Shown: positions 11,456 through 24,129 of the stretch, one piece after another
Layout: every line of letters starts with the position of its first letter
Numbering within the stretch: the stretch's first letter is position 1
Assembly (NCBI RefSeq): GCF_029168945.1
Contig: NW_026870038.1
Coordinates: 434,001-498,000 of the forward strand
Reading direction: 5' to 3'
Origin: Cannabis sativa
Lineage: Eukaryota > Streptophyta > Magnoliopsida > Rosales > Cannabaceae
DNA length: 64,000 bases
Translations under genes and position numbers: made by a program
The notes under the pieces: generated by a model
The model's database searches: none
Told to the model about the DNA's origin: nothing
What the model saw: the letters and a program-made list of their open reading frames with translations, nothing else

Positions 11456-11862
11456 GGCTAATTATGATTTTGTCTCTTAAATTTTGTCATGTACCAAATC
11501 ATGCCTTTAAGGACTTCTGGCCAATACTACTTAATCAACGATTATTTATGTACTAAATCGTGCCTCTTAACTTTGATATCTACTAAATTGTCTTCCTCGA
11601 ACTTAAACATGTATCAAATTGTGTCTCCTAAAGTTTCATCCACGTAAAAAATGGCCGCCCTTAAGAGTAAGCAAGCTAGACTTACACCTCAGACCTCTGA
11701 ACACCCAAGGCTCAAAAATTGTGAAAAAAATATCACTATATATAGATAAAACATTATAATAAATTGGTTTAGTGTAATGGTAAATTGTGTTATTTAATGT
11801 ATCGGTATCAAGGATTGAATTTTGAAAATACACGTAAAATTAGACAAAAATTTTTAAATCCA
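11456..11862. mobile_element. MULE-type MITE, copy 2, truncated and interrupted
   Basis: The left end GGCTAATTATGATTTTGT and the following text (GTACCAAATCATGCC, then TACTAAATCGTGCC) match the left half of the MITE at 8752-9164. The match resumes after an insertion with AAAATTAGACAAAA and fades near 11862, so the right arm is missing. Confidence 0.7.
11650..11830. mobile_element. 181-bp insertion inside MITE copy 2
   Basis: The segment is flanked by the 9-bp direct repeat CACGTAAAA at 11641-11649 and 11831-11839. It splits the MITE sequence exactly at a point where copies 1 and 3 are continuous. It resembles the repeat at 6070-6480. Its left end (ATGGCCGCCC) recalls the GGGCCG hAT termini, but the right end lacks a matching inverted repeat, so it may be a truncated hAT member. 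Confidence 0.55.
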
Positions 11863-14800
11863 ACAAAAATAAAAGTCCATATTTATTTTACATTACAGAC
11901 AATATGATTTGAAGGAATTGGTAATGGTTATAAACGAGTTACTAGTTACATTACAAACAAGGTATTTTAAGTTACTAATATTTCAATGTGTATTTATAGT
12001 GACATATGATTAATTATTTTTGGGTTTATGAAAATGTGAAAGGACTTTTGACTTTTGTTGGGATTTCAATGAATTTTAGCTTTCTCTCTTAAAACTTTTT
12101 TACAATAAGTTAACTTTAACAAGGCCTATAGTAATATCATCCGCTGTTAATGTTTGTTAAAAAATAATAACAGAAAAATAAGACAACTCATCATCACGTT
12201 TTTAGAAATGAAAAATGAAACAAAAATACAACATAGTTTAAATATCAATCTTTTCGGCCTCAATTTAAACCATCTTCAGTTTGGAGGGTAATTTTGTAAA
12301 AAATGATCCTAAAATGGGCACAAATCAATCGTGGATTTGGATAACTTGGTAAATTGGGCCAAATACATGAATTTGGGCCACCTCACTAGTCCAAGAAAAT
12401 TGTTTTTTTTTTTTTTTTTTTATATTTACCATATAAAAAAAGATATAATATTCTATTTGGAGTTATAAGCAAATGAAATAAATAATAAAAAGAAGAGAAA
12501 TTTACATAATACATTTTTTACATTTCAAGATTTTTTTTTTATATTTTTTACGGTGTTTATAAAAATAACAAGGAAACTATATAAAAATAATAAGAAAACA
12601 ACATTCAAACAAGGTAAAAAAAATAATATACAAATAATAAAAAATCAACAGTAAAATAACAAAAGTATTACATAAAAATATACTAAAAAATTGTATTTTA
12701 TGTAAATAAAATCTTAAGAATCGTAAAAATATTTAAAATTACATACAACTATATTTTTGTAATTTTTTTTTTATTGTTTTTGTATTTTTTTTTTTAAATA
12801 ATTCCTAAAAAGAAACATGAAAGATAATGAAAACATAATTTTCTTTTAGAGGAAATTAGACTTTATATCATTTTTATATTGTTCTCTTTTATTTTTACCT
12901 TATTTTTAAAAGTCTATTATTTTTACCTTTATTTTTAAACATTGTATCAATTTTGCTTTTGTCACTTCAACTCTTTATGTGACTTCCTTATATCAGGATA
13001 TTTTGGGTACAATACATATAAAAAGAGGTATGTTTCAATTAAATAAAAATTAGAGACAAATTTGATTAATTAATTAATAAAAGAGCCATTTTTCAACTTA
13101 CCCTAATTTTTTATGCTATTTTATGATATAATGTAATGTTCATCTTTCAAAAATATATATATATATATATATAAATATACATAAATTGTGATTTTTATTA
13201 TAAAATTTAAGTTGGGAACCTTTAATCATTATATACTTCATGGAATAGAATTTAGAATGCATATATAAATGTAAGGAATTATTATTGAGGACCTACTTGG
13301 CTTTAATATGAGAAGGAAGTAGTTATACAAGGATTAATGATACTAAACAAGAGATTGATACCTAACTTTCTTTGCTCATCACTTTGATTTTTCTTAGTCC
13401 CAAAGCAAAGAAATCAAATGAAATTCATTGCTATCTACACCACACTCTTTGGCCTTTATACAATGACTCATAATTAGCATGGTCTACAACTTTACATGCC
13501 TATCTTAAGTCACTATTTTTTTTTGTTTGTGAGTGGGGTTCCTTCCATTATATACCTCATACATGCTTTGTTCACCCAAGATAATGAATCTTAAATAGTA
13601 GACCCTAAAATTTCATAGATTTTTTATTTTTTTTGTCATTGAGAAAATATTCTTAATCTATTTTTTTTTTTTTGTAATAATGTACGTTGTAACTATTTAA
13701 AATTTTTGTTAAATAACTTATAGTGCTGAAAATAAAATTTAAACGGTTACTTATTATACATATAAGAAAAATAATTGTGCATACAACACAAAATATATAA
13801 ATTTTATTTTTGACATGTTTTCAAAATTTTTTAAAAACTTACCGGTGATCCTAAATAATTATAACATACATACACAATTATGAAACAAAAAAATAAAGTT
13901 TTCTTGAGTAATAAAATACCTCTCTAAGAGGATGTAGTTTAGACTTACCCTAAATTTTTTACCCTTAAAAATATATGTATATATATTATTATATTTGCAT
14001 TAATTAGGCATATTTATAGGAATAGGGCAATTTGATGTATTTACGAAAACAATCGTTAGTAGTTATGTATGAAAATGGGCAATCTCACATTTTCAAACAT
14101 TTTTTTTCCTCTTGAGAATAAAAATTAGTGGTCTCTTCTCATCCCCAATTTAGGGATATTTTAAAATTTTATTGTGATCTATTTTTTTTTTTTTTTTCTA
14201 TTATTGTATCACAATTAAGATCAAAGAAATAGACAGAGTATCAAGTCAAGGGGTCCAGAATAAAAATGTACATTGTAATAGAAAAATATTAAACAAAATT
14301 TTTACTTAAAAAATGAAGAAAATAAATTCAATGCAATTTAAAGAAAATGCCAAATTTCCCCTTTGTTATAGCTTGAAAGTCTCTAAGGCCTTCACCATCT
14401 CCATAATATACATATAAGAAGCACATTGAGCCAAATAATAAAAAGAATTAATAAATTAGACCAAAATTTTAAAAAGATTACAAAAATACGTTACTGTGGA
14501 GAAATTTTTTATTTATACAGTTTAAACTTTTAAATTTACAAAAATACAAACTTCAATAAATTCTTCGATATTTTTGTTTGGTTGTTTTATATTTTATTTA
14601 TAATTGATTTATACTAATAGTAATGTGGTGGATTTTCTTGTTATTTTTTATTATTTTATAGTTGATTTATAATTATTTTAAAATTGATTTCTCGTTGTTT
14701 TTTAATTGTTTTCTTAATTCTAGTTAAAAAAAATAGTTTTATAATTTTAAAACTTTAAAATTATATTTTTGTAAATAAGAACTTTAGTTTAGGCCATAAA

Positions 14801-15390
14801 ATTAAAAATAAAACATAAAAAAAAAAATTGAAAAATTCCTAAAAAAACTCTAAAAATATAATATTTCAATTTGAGAATTAATAAATTTGATTTTGAATTT
14901 AATAGTTAACATAAAATTATACTATTTATTTTGTGATAATTTTCTTTTATAAAATAGTTCCAAAAGAATGAATGTCTTCTATGGAATATCACTAACATTA
15001 TTATATCATAATAATAACTATCTAAATATGGCACATTAATGAATAAGAGGATTGCATGCATTAATTTGTGATTAATAAAAGATTTTCTTGGTAACACTCA
15101 AAATCAAGTAATGATCAAATCTCTTTGGATACTTTCCTAACTTATTTTATGGAAATTGCAGATTATCAGGAGCCAATTTTGATAATTACTCCCATATTTA
15201 GCTGCTTTAAATTGGATTATTCATAATGGGATGATTAGATTTTCTATTTAGCTCATCAACACTATTTCAATAATATACATACATATATATTTATATTAAC
15301 CAATAAAATAACAAAACCAAAGTAATTAGTTAACACATGTATAAATTAGATGTTATATACTCCAGATTCGACTATTCATCAGAAACTAAC
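11863..15390. other. AT-rich intergenic, no gene seen
   Basis: This is long AT-rich sequence with many A and T homopolymers and a (TA)n tract near 13155. Slightly richer patches near 12290-12400 and 13270-13570 contain no recognisable exon or bounded element. Confidence 0.5.
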
Positions 15391-15513
15391 TGACACTACA
15401 AAAGGAATATAAATCAGTTCAAAGAATATAATAATTAAATTATATTATTAAATGCGATTTAAAATAACTCGTTTCAATTAATTATAAGTTGATAGAAATA
15501 TTCAAACCCGCTG
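15391..15513 (+). mobile_element. Fragment of a gypsy-type LTR
   Basis: This begins TGACACTACAAAAGGAATATAA and matches, with substitutions, the first ~130 bp of the LTR at 49126-49939. Shared blocks include AGAATATAATAAT, AAAATAACT, AAGTT.GATAGAAATATT and AAAC.CGCTG. Similarity stops abruptly after GCTGTC, so only the LTR head remains. Confidence 0.6.
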
Positions 15514-16890
15514 TCATAATAATTATAAACAATAAAAAAAAAAATAAACTTTATAGAACACACTTTTGTTTTCTATTTTTAAAATTTAAAAATAAAAGTG
15601 GTTATAGAAAAGTTATTTTTTTTTTCAAAAATAAATATTTTACTTTTATTTTATAATTAAAAAAAAATAAAAAGTAAAAGTATTATCAAACGGTACCTAA
15701 ATTACTAGTTCAAAAACACATTATTAGGCTCCCATCAATCTCTATTTAATAATTATCCATTATATATTTGAAAACTATTGATTAACAATATCTTTTCCCT
15801 TTACTTTTGCACTTTACAAAAGTCAAAAATTGGAGCTTGGATGGTGAATGGATATTAATCCATGATGAGGGCACTTTTTTTCATCTTAAAAATCTATTGA
15901 CACCAATAGTTCTTTTATTATTTAGGATTTACATCAAACTAGTGCCAGCCATCAATTTATGAAAGAGTAAAAAGGTCCAAAATTTGAAATTGAATCTCTC
16001 ACCCTGATGTCAAAAAAAAAAAACTAGAAAAGGGTAAAAATATAAATATTTCTTCAAAAATTGATATTAATAAAGAAAATATAATTTTGAGGGTAAAAAA
16101 CAAAGAAAGATAAACTTTTACCGGGTAAAAATAAAAAGAATCAATAAGATTTTTTTACTGAATTATAATTGTAAAATATCATTACGCTACACTAAAAAAA
16201 AATAAAAAAATTTCACTGAATTATGACTCTTTTAAATTTTATTCCCTAAACGTAGTTTTGTTATAACAATTTTCCTCGAATTATACAAATCGTTAAAAAT
16301 ATATTCTTTCAGTTATTATGCTATTTTTAAAAATAATTTACATATGTAACCATGAGTTACATTTATAGTTACAATATGAGATTTATTTAATAGCTTTAAA
16401 CTAACTAAAATTCCACTTATTAACATTAAATATGCAAACATAAATTTTATAAAAACATATGCATATTCTCATAATTTATTATTAAACTACTATTTGTGTA
16501 TTTTTTTAACTCTTGAATCTATATAATCTCAATAATTGAGAGATAAAAATTTGCAGAGACAATTTAAATTTAGAAATTATAAATCTTAATTAACCTTACT
16601 AAAATTGAGCCACTAAAACATATGAGCCTTTGTAGATAGTGTTATAGCCATAGTTGAATTAACCTTGAAAGTTGGAAATATGGCTCTCTCGAAAGTTGGA
16701 GGGCCAACCAAAAGAAAATAAAAAAGAAGAAAGCAACTTAAAGTGAAAGGTTTATTTTGCTTTAGAATTTTGTTAGATGCTTCATAGTTGATACCCATCG
16801 TTTTCTCTCCACTCAAATCTTAAATGGAAATTACTTTATTGAAAGCTTTATCCATTTCGTGGGTCATCTATTCTAATGACCTGTATATAA
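15514..16890. other. AT-rich intergenic, no gene seen
   Basis: This is AT-rich sequence without coding signal. The open frame on the minus strand at 16613-16816 lacks recognisable domains and is probably chance. Confidence 0.5.
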
Positions 16891-17012
16891 TACAAAACAA
16901 TACGAGCATACATCAGTTCAGGTGAGTTTTAACAAGTTTTTGATTTTCAATTTCAAGTTTTTCGAGTTCAGATTTTGAAATCTTGGGATCGAACCCACCC
17001 ATATAAAAAATA

Positions 17013-18611
17013 GAGGAAATTACACTTAGTATGGGATTTTAAAAGTTCTTACGATAATTATGGCACATTTAAGTTTGGCCAATTTATATGGTATTTTTTT
17101 GTTTTTAGGTTTTTGTATGGTATTTGATATGCCATATATATGTAATTAGGTTTCTAAATCCCATATTTACTGTTTTTATTTGTTTAGGAAGTTTTATTTG
17201 TCATTGATGCCGGAAAAATCACCGGAGTTTCTTTGCCGGTGCGGAAGAAGTCACCGGAGTAGCGGTCGGTGCGGAAAAGTCGTCGGAGTTCTTTGCCGTG
17301 CCGGAAAATTCGTCGGAATCGGCATTTTCGCCGAAAAAATCACTGAAAAATCACCAAGAAACCGGTTTCTTAAAGTCTAAGAAACCAGTTTCTTGGTGAT
17401 TTTTCCGTTGACAATGCCAATTCTGACGACTTTTCTGACGCTAGCAGCTACTCGGCGACTTTTTCGGCCGACAAGAACTTCAAAAAAGTCATTAGAATTG
17501 GCATAGTCGCCAGAAAAATTACCAAGAAACTGGTTTCTGGTTTCTTGATGAAGAAACCAGTTTTTTGGTAATTTTTCCGGTAATTTTTCTGACGACAATG
17601 GCCTGACGAATTTTCTAGCGTTGGTAGCAACTCTGACGACTAATACACCGACAGCTACTCCGGTGACTTTTTCAGTACCAACAGTAAACTCTAGGAAATT
17701 CGTCAAAATTGTCATTGTCACCGAAAAAATTATCAGGCTAATCACCGAAAGCTGGTTTTTTCGGTTTCTTGATGAAGAAACCAGTTTCTTGGTAATTTTT
17801 TTGTATTTTTTTCTCTATTTGGTTGATTGATGAAACTGGTTTCAATTATTTTCAGTGTATATCATTTTTGTTTTGTTTTCATAATCTTTATTATTGTTGT
17901 GTAACAAAATTAGTTCCTTGATGAAGAAACCACTTTCTTGGTGAAGAAACCAGTTTCTTGATGAAAAAACCACTTTCTTGGTGATTTTTCTAATGATTTC
18001 TTGGCGACAATGCCGGTTCGACGACTTTTTTTACGGCGGCAATAACTGCGCGATTTTTCCAACACCGGGAACTACTCCGCAACTTTTCGGCACCGACATC
18101 AAACTCCGGAATAGTCGTCGGACTTGGCATTGTCATCGGTAAAATTACGAAAAATCACCAAGAAACCGGTTTCTAACATCGAAAACCGGTTTCTTGGTGA
18201 TTTTTCCAACGACAATGCTAATTCGACGACTTTTTCGGCAGCGAAGAACTCGGCGACTTTTTCGGCACCGGCGGCTACTCCGACGACTTTTCCGGTGCCG
18301 ATAGTAAATTCCGGTGACTTTTCCAGCACGAGTGACAACTTCGGCAATCACTATAGTTTTATTTGTTTTATTTTTTTAAAAAAAATAAATATGAAGGGAA
18401 TTTTAATATTTTTTATGGTAATTTAATTAAGTTTTTATTTTTTATGAATTTTAAATTCAGATTTCTTTTTAATGTTTTGTATGGTTTTTTTTAGAAAAAA
18501 ACCATATTTTTAGTTTGATTGGTTAGATAATGCCATATTTAGTGGTATTTATTTTTTATGCCATATTTATCATAACCTTAATAATTTTTCCCATATTTTT
18601 GAAAATAGCCC
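17013..18611. mobile_element. MULE-like element with GC-rich palindromic interior (1.6 kb)
   Basis: The 9-bp direct repeat TAAAAAATA flanks the element at 17004-17012 and 18612-18620. The left end (TATGGGATTTTAAAAGTT, then TACGATAATTATGGCA) and the reverse complement of the right end (TATGGGAAAAATT, then AAGGTT, then TAAATATGGCA) are diverged terminal inverted repeats. Between them, about 17.2-18.35 kb is unusually GC-rich, built from GACGACTTTTTCGGC-like blocks and palindromes centred on GAAACCGGTTTC. No transposase or recognisable captured gene exon was found, although several frames are open for 60-120 codons. Confidence 0.75.
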
Positions 18612-18866
18612 TAAAAAATAAGTTTTTCAAATTTTGGGCTCAAGTGGGTCAAATTCAGGTGGATCAGCTTTCGAGTTAGGCTAGACTTTTTATTTTATTT
18701 TATTTATTTTTTTAATATCACTTTTTTAACAAAAAAACTTAAAAATAGTACAATTATACAATATGTTATTATACATACATATTACATAAACTAACACATT
18801 AATAATTTAACACACACTCACAAATTCACAATTAAAAAAAAAAAGACATATATATAATATAATATA

Positions 18867-20530
18867 TCTATTCTATATAAAGTGTGTCTATATAACCGAA
18901 TTCTTAGTTTATGAGAAATTCGTGGGTGACTTTTATTTATATTAAAAATAAAATAATTTATTATTAAAAATAAAATGGTTTATGAGAAATTCATGGATCA
19001 TTTCTTATTTATATATAATAAAATAAATCCCATTAAATCCAAAAAAAAAAACATCATTAAATAAAAACAAAAAAATGACTCAACATCAAATCTTCAATTA
19101 CACAGCATGTAAATTACTCAACATCAAATCTTCAACTACACAATACATGTAATTACTCAAACATCACATCTTTCAATTATAAAAAAAAAATGACTTTTTA
19201 GGAGGGAAAATATGGTTGTCTAATAGAGCTAAAACAATATGTTTCCAATGTGATGAAAAATTAAAGCAACAATTTTGTTAATATCAAAGAGTTTGTAAAA
19301 TCCGAAAGAGTTTGGGCACAAAGAAATGATGTTTCTTTTTCTTACTCTTTTTAGAATCAATATATGAATAATAATTTGAATTAATCTTATAATCTTAACT
19401 TTTTAATTCAATCAATAATTATTTGTCACGTAATTATTAAGTCTTTTCCCTTTAATTTTCCTTTTGTTGATGATGCTAATTTATTCATATTTTGATTTCT
19501 ACAATTTTTGTGTTCAGACTATTAAGGTAGTGTTCTCCTAGGGGATCTAACGAGTTTCGCCCCTTCGCTAATGGCCTCTAAAAGTTCAAATTCCAATATT
19601 GTATAAATCTTCAATTTGTTCTATTTCTTATATTAACTGAAATTTTGCTACTTTTTTTTTTTTAATTTACAACTTGATTGTTTATATCTTATTAGGGACA
19701 TTCATGGAAATTAGGGTTTCTTTGAAATATACAATTAATGAGCATTACTTTTTTATCATAGTGTGTTTTCCATGGCTGAAAACCTCAATAATCTCTATCA
19801 TTTGATATCAAATAAAATAAAATTATCATGAAGTATACATTATGGTTATTTAATGAGTAATTAGTGTGTTGAAATTGGCAAGCTGATATTTAGAATTGTT
19901 TATAATTGAATCGCTACTTTGTCAAAATTAATATTAAGTATATTTATATGTTTATAGGTTTATCTATTTTCTCTTAGATCAATCATGCTCATATAGCAAA
20001 AAAATCATACTCATATAGACATGTTATTTTCATTTTGTAATTTAGATCTTCTTAGTCATTATTTAGTTCACTTAAACCTTTTCCGATTATGATAACTGAA
20101 ATTTTGTTTCTTTTAGGTACTCCATTACAAAGATCTGTATTACATGTATTATTTATTTTTGACTATGAGGAGGTGGATTTCTTTATTGGGAAACATATAG
20201 CGTGACAAATTATTGTTCATATATTGAATAATTATTTTTGATTAATGAGATTCATATATATAACTTTGTACATTGAATTCTTTATTCAAATAATTATTTT
20301 TGATTTTTACGTGATTATTTATTGTTCATATATCTAGAATCCTATTTGATTAAAGTTAAAATTATAAGATTAATTAATTTGTGATTTCTTCCTATACACA
20401 TAATAATAATAATCTCACCGAATAACTAATAACATTTTTTCTTTAATTTTTAATTGTATAACTTTCAAATAACATAGAAAAAATTAGCATAAAATTTAGT
20501 ATACGTGCCTCGCACGTAACTTTTTGCTAG
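18867..20530 (+). mobile_element. Non-autonomous Helitron (1664 bp)
   Basis: The 3' end is classic: a stem-loop ACGTGC-CTC-GCACGT at 20503-20517, then 9 nt, then CTAG at 20527-20530, with T as the next host base. The proposed 5' end is TCTATTCTATATAAAGTG at 18867, preceded by A, so the insertion lies between A and T as is usual for Helitrons. No Rep/helicase ORF is present. The interior is AT-rich with small tandem duplications. The 3' end is well supported; the 5' end rests on the TC start and A|T context. Confidence 0.72.
19078..19180. repeat. Short tandem repeat inside the Helitron
   Basis: About three diverged copies of a ~48-bp unit (ACTCAACATCAAATCTTCAA, then TACACA) follow each other. 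The last copy is the most degraded. Confidence 0.65.
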
Positions 20531-20735
20531 TATATATATATACATAAAAAGAATGCTAACCGAGTTTTGGGTTTTCAAAAATATTAAATCCAAACTTGGC
20601 TCAGTACATTACCAAGTCATACCTGAACCTGGTCTACTAAAATTGAAACCTATTTTTTTGGAGTTTTTCTGGTTTCAGGCTAGGTTGGTTACAGGTGGGT
20701 TTCGAGTTTCGAGTATAAATGTGCAGCCCTACAAA

Positions 20736-21785
20736 ACAGCTCATAAAAATATCATTTTTATTAGGAGTAATAATATGTTTAGTACCCAATTATCTAAATT
20801 GTATTCAGAACTTATTAGTAGCATATGCTACTCACTACTAATGCATTCTCGCCCCTATTTTTATGGAATATTTTTATTCTTGTATTAATGGTTGAGATAT
20901 TTTTCTTAGAAAAAAAAATATGTATACACATAAATAATACACAAATTTGACACTAGTAACAAATTACTTTAAGTTTTAACAAGTGAGACTTATTTTAAAT
21001 GAAAATGATTAATTACAATCATTTATCAAATTTATATAATAATTAAACTTATTATATTTCGTCGACTAATCAAAATATAACACGTGTATATAATTGTGTA
21101 CACGTAGATAATCCACAATGACACTTGTTGAAATCTAACGGTAAAAAGCAAAACAGAAGTACATTTCAAACAGTGTTATAGCTAAAAAAATTAGTTTGTG
21201 AGGTTAAATGTAACAAATCGTGTAATTCAAATAATTTTACTGTCAATATCATTTTAAAAAATAAAAGTTAAAACAACCAAATGCTTATTATAACATAATT
21301 CATGTTGTTATATAAATAATAAAAAGTCAGTTATAATTTCTCTAAATATGGTGAAAACACTAACGGTAGCCCCTTCATCACTCTTCAAGTAATGTGAAAC
21401 ATATTCCCATGAAATGAAATATGCATACCAAACAGCCCCTAAAGTGATGGCCAAAGGAAGGGGGCATGTAGGGTCATTTGCCTCCAATTTTTTGTTCACA
21501 TATATTTTGTATATAAATTTTGGGTATTTTATATTTTGACCTTATAAAAATATTTTTTTTTCATTTATGTCCTTACATATTTTTATATTGTCCCCATAAA
21601 ATTTATGTATTTTATTTTTATTCCATATATTTTTACTTGTATCCTTGTAAAATTTATATTTTTCACTTTTATTCACATATATTTATTTTTATTTTCACAA
21701 AATTTGTCTTTTTTTCAATAAAATTTTATTTTTCATTAATATTTCAAAAAAAAAAAACTCCCCACTAAAATATTGGGCTAGCTCA
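20736..21785. other. AT-rich intergenic, no gene seen
   Basis: A pyrimidine-rich stretch near 21520-21740 repeats variants of TTTTTATT-CCATATATTTTTA and TTGTAAAATTTATATTTT. It looks like low-complexity sequence rather than an exon. No gene was found. Confidence 0.5.
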
Positions 21786-21790
21786 ACCAG

Positions 21791-22388
21791 TGTTAGAATT
21801 TGGGAATAAGATGAATGAGGTTCCATCTCAAAACCAATTGACAATGGAAAGAGTAGCCCATTCATCTTATATATCACAATTTATTTCCACACATTAACAA
21901 TAGGGAACTAACTCTTAATACACCCTCCCACGTTTGGGCCTAGAAAGTATGGGTATAACGAACGACCTTTAAAAAACTACAGGACCGAACGTGACATTTG
22001 AAAGAATCCCACAAAGACAAATATCAGGAAATTTGTGGGTATACACGTCGGGAAATTTGTGGATTTTGAAACAGGTCAAAGACCCCAACACTGGAAATTG
22101 GCACATATTGGCCGAAAGGTCCCAAATGGAGGTTAAAGGGGAGACAGCGGAAGTATCTGTTTGGACCGGCAGCACTTTGGCTCACAACGGATCACAAACG
22201 AATTTTTGGATCGGTGACAATTTGGGCTCACAACGGATCACAAGTGACTCTGATACCATGTTAGAATTTGGGAATAAGATGAATGAGGTTCCATCTCAAA
22301 ACCAATTGGTAATGGGAGGAGTAGTCCATTCATCTTATATATCACAATTTATTTATACACATTAACAATGTGAGACTAACTCTTAATA
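21791..22388 (-). mobile_element. TRIM (miniature LTR retrotransposon), complete, 598 bp
   Basis: Two ~130-bp direct repeats at 21791-21922 and 22259-22388 are the LTRs. Read on the minus strand they start TGTATTAAGAGTTAG and end CCCAAATTCTAACA. Directly beside the upstream LTR, 22246-22258 is the complement of TGGTATCAGAGTC, a Met-tRNA primer site. A purine tract, GTGGGAGGG, lies next to the other LTR. The 5-bp duplication ACCAG flanks the element at 21786-21790 and 22389-22393. The ~336-bp interior encodes no gag or pol, which defines a TRIM. The upstream LTR has lost its outermost two bases or they changed. Confidence 0.9.
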
Positions 22389-22393
22389 ACCAG

Positions 22394-24129
22394 CTCTACC
22401 TAAAAGTTTTTCAATATATAAAAGTAAAATGAAACAAATAAATTGAAAGTGTTCACATCTCAACTTATTGTGATTTTGTCCAAGAAGGGCCTCTCCCTGC
22501 AAGCATGCAAGTATTTTGCATGTGTTCGTCTCCCTCGAAAGCTCTTAGTGTTGCGATTATGTCCTACACATACACGTAGTTCACTCACTTGTTTCATTGC
22601 TTTAACTCAAATCGCAATTATAGAACTTCCTTCTCTTCTTGGTCAAGATATAAATGGGAAAGAGTCCTATCAAGTAAAGGCCATAACCAACCTTCTTATT
22701 TCTTAATCATAAATATACCCAAAATATCTACAAGTTTTGACCTAGGCAAAAGTTTGAAAATGGTTAACATCCATGTGTATGAGAGTAATACGAATGGATA
22801 TATAAACTAATTTATAAAACTAATATATTATTTAAAAATAAAATAAAAAATAACACTAACCAATCATCCATCATATTTATAAATGATCAACTTAAATTTG
22901 TACAAATAAAAAATACCAAAAAAAGAAAAATATAATGAACTCTTGAAACCAAATCTTAAATTTGTACAAATATTTTAAGACATCAACCACTTGTAATTGT
23001 AGTATAAAATTCTGTCACCTCAATGTTAAATTAAAAAATAAAAAATAATCAAAATTTAAAATATGAATTTTGTGTGTGGGTGTAATAAATGAATTAGGTT
23101 TAAAAATAATGGTGGAATTGAATTGAATATGTTGAGGGGTCAAGATGACATGCATCTCTACTACTAAACACATAAGCAAAATAAATGGGCTTTAGAATTA
23201 GAACACAACATAATCTGCAACACAATCTGCCTCAAAATCCGCTCCTATATTGAATTTTGACCCTTTTTGTGGGGTAATAAGTAATAACCCTAATCTCACA
23301 ATAAATTACTACATTATTATTATTATTATTTTTAAAAGTAATTTACGGTATAAATACTTAAGTTTAACTTCTAATTGTAAATAAATACATAAGTTTTATT
23401 TTTAACGGTAATAATATTTAAGTTATAATTTTGAAACTTTTATAGATACCTAGTTATTAACTGTTAAGTAAATTACCACGTGATAATTCGTGATTGATCC
23501 AAGTCATTAAATATTTATTTTTTTAAAAAAAATAATTAAAATATACTAATAAGAAAATGATACGCGAATAATGACTTAACATTTAACGGTCAGGTACCTA
23601 CAGAGTTTTAAAAATGTAATTTAATTATTATTACCGCTAAAAATTAAACTTAGATATTTATTTACAAGTTAAACTTATTGTTATACTTTTATATTTATTA
23701 TTATGACATTTTTAATATTTTATTATTAAAATTTAGTTAGCATGCTATTTTACATTAAATAATTTTTATAATTATTATTAAATTTTATATTTACTTTTGT
23801 ATTATTATTATTTATATTTTTAATTAATTATTAAATAATATATTAAATTTATATGAAAATTTATAATTTTGGATTAAAGGACATATTTTTAGTATTATTA
23901 TATATGACATATTTTGTATCATTGACATATTTTTTTAGTCCAATTATAATACACATATTTTTAAATTTATACAGATAAATTACTCTATCACATTCGGATA
24001 GTGTAGAATATTAAAAATAATACTGAAAAAATCGATTTAAGGAAAAAAAAATCTTGAGGTAAATTTCTCTTACAAAATTATTACATTATTTCTTTCAAAA
24101 AAAAAAATTATTACATTATAAATGTAAAG
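22394..24129. other. AT-rich intergenic with one mid-GC patch
   Basis: The 22443-22706 patch is closer to average GC (GGCCTCTCCCTGCAAGCATG and following) and could be an old gene or repeat fragment, but no domain or splice pattern was recognised. The remainder is AT-rich. No gene can be supported. Confidence 0.45.

Larger units (their letters stand above)
16890..20735. repeat. Older repeat hosting two nested insertions
   Basis: Three pieces look like one split repeat: 16890-17003 (GAGTTCAGATTTTGAAATC), 18621-18866 (TTGGGCTCAAGTGGGTC) and 20531-20735 (GGGTTTCGAGTTTCGAG, ending near GTGCAGCCCTAC). The joins are exactly the MULE-like element and the Helitron. Its own family is unclear; the GTGCAGCCC end recalls hAT-type termini. 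Borders are approximate. Confidence 0.45.

Noticed and set aside
17377..18426. Several 60-120 codon frames in the GC-rich array
   Set aside because: They occur on both strands, follow the repeat period and use the same repeated words. They look like a by-product of the array.
21991..22365. 124-codon open frame within the TRIM
   Set aside because: It crosses the primer site and runs into the LTR, in the orientation opposite to the element; it matches no gag or pol domain.
22443..22706. 87-codon frame in a mid-GC patch
   Set aside because: No domain, start context or splice signals; could be an old gene fragment but unsupported.
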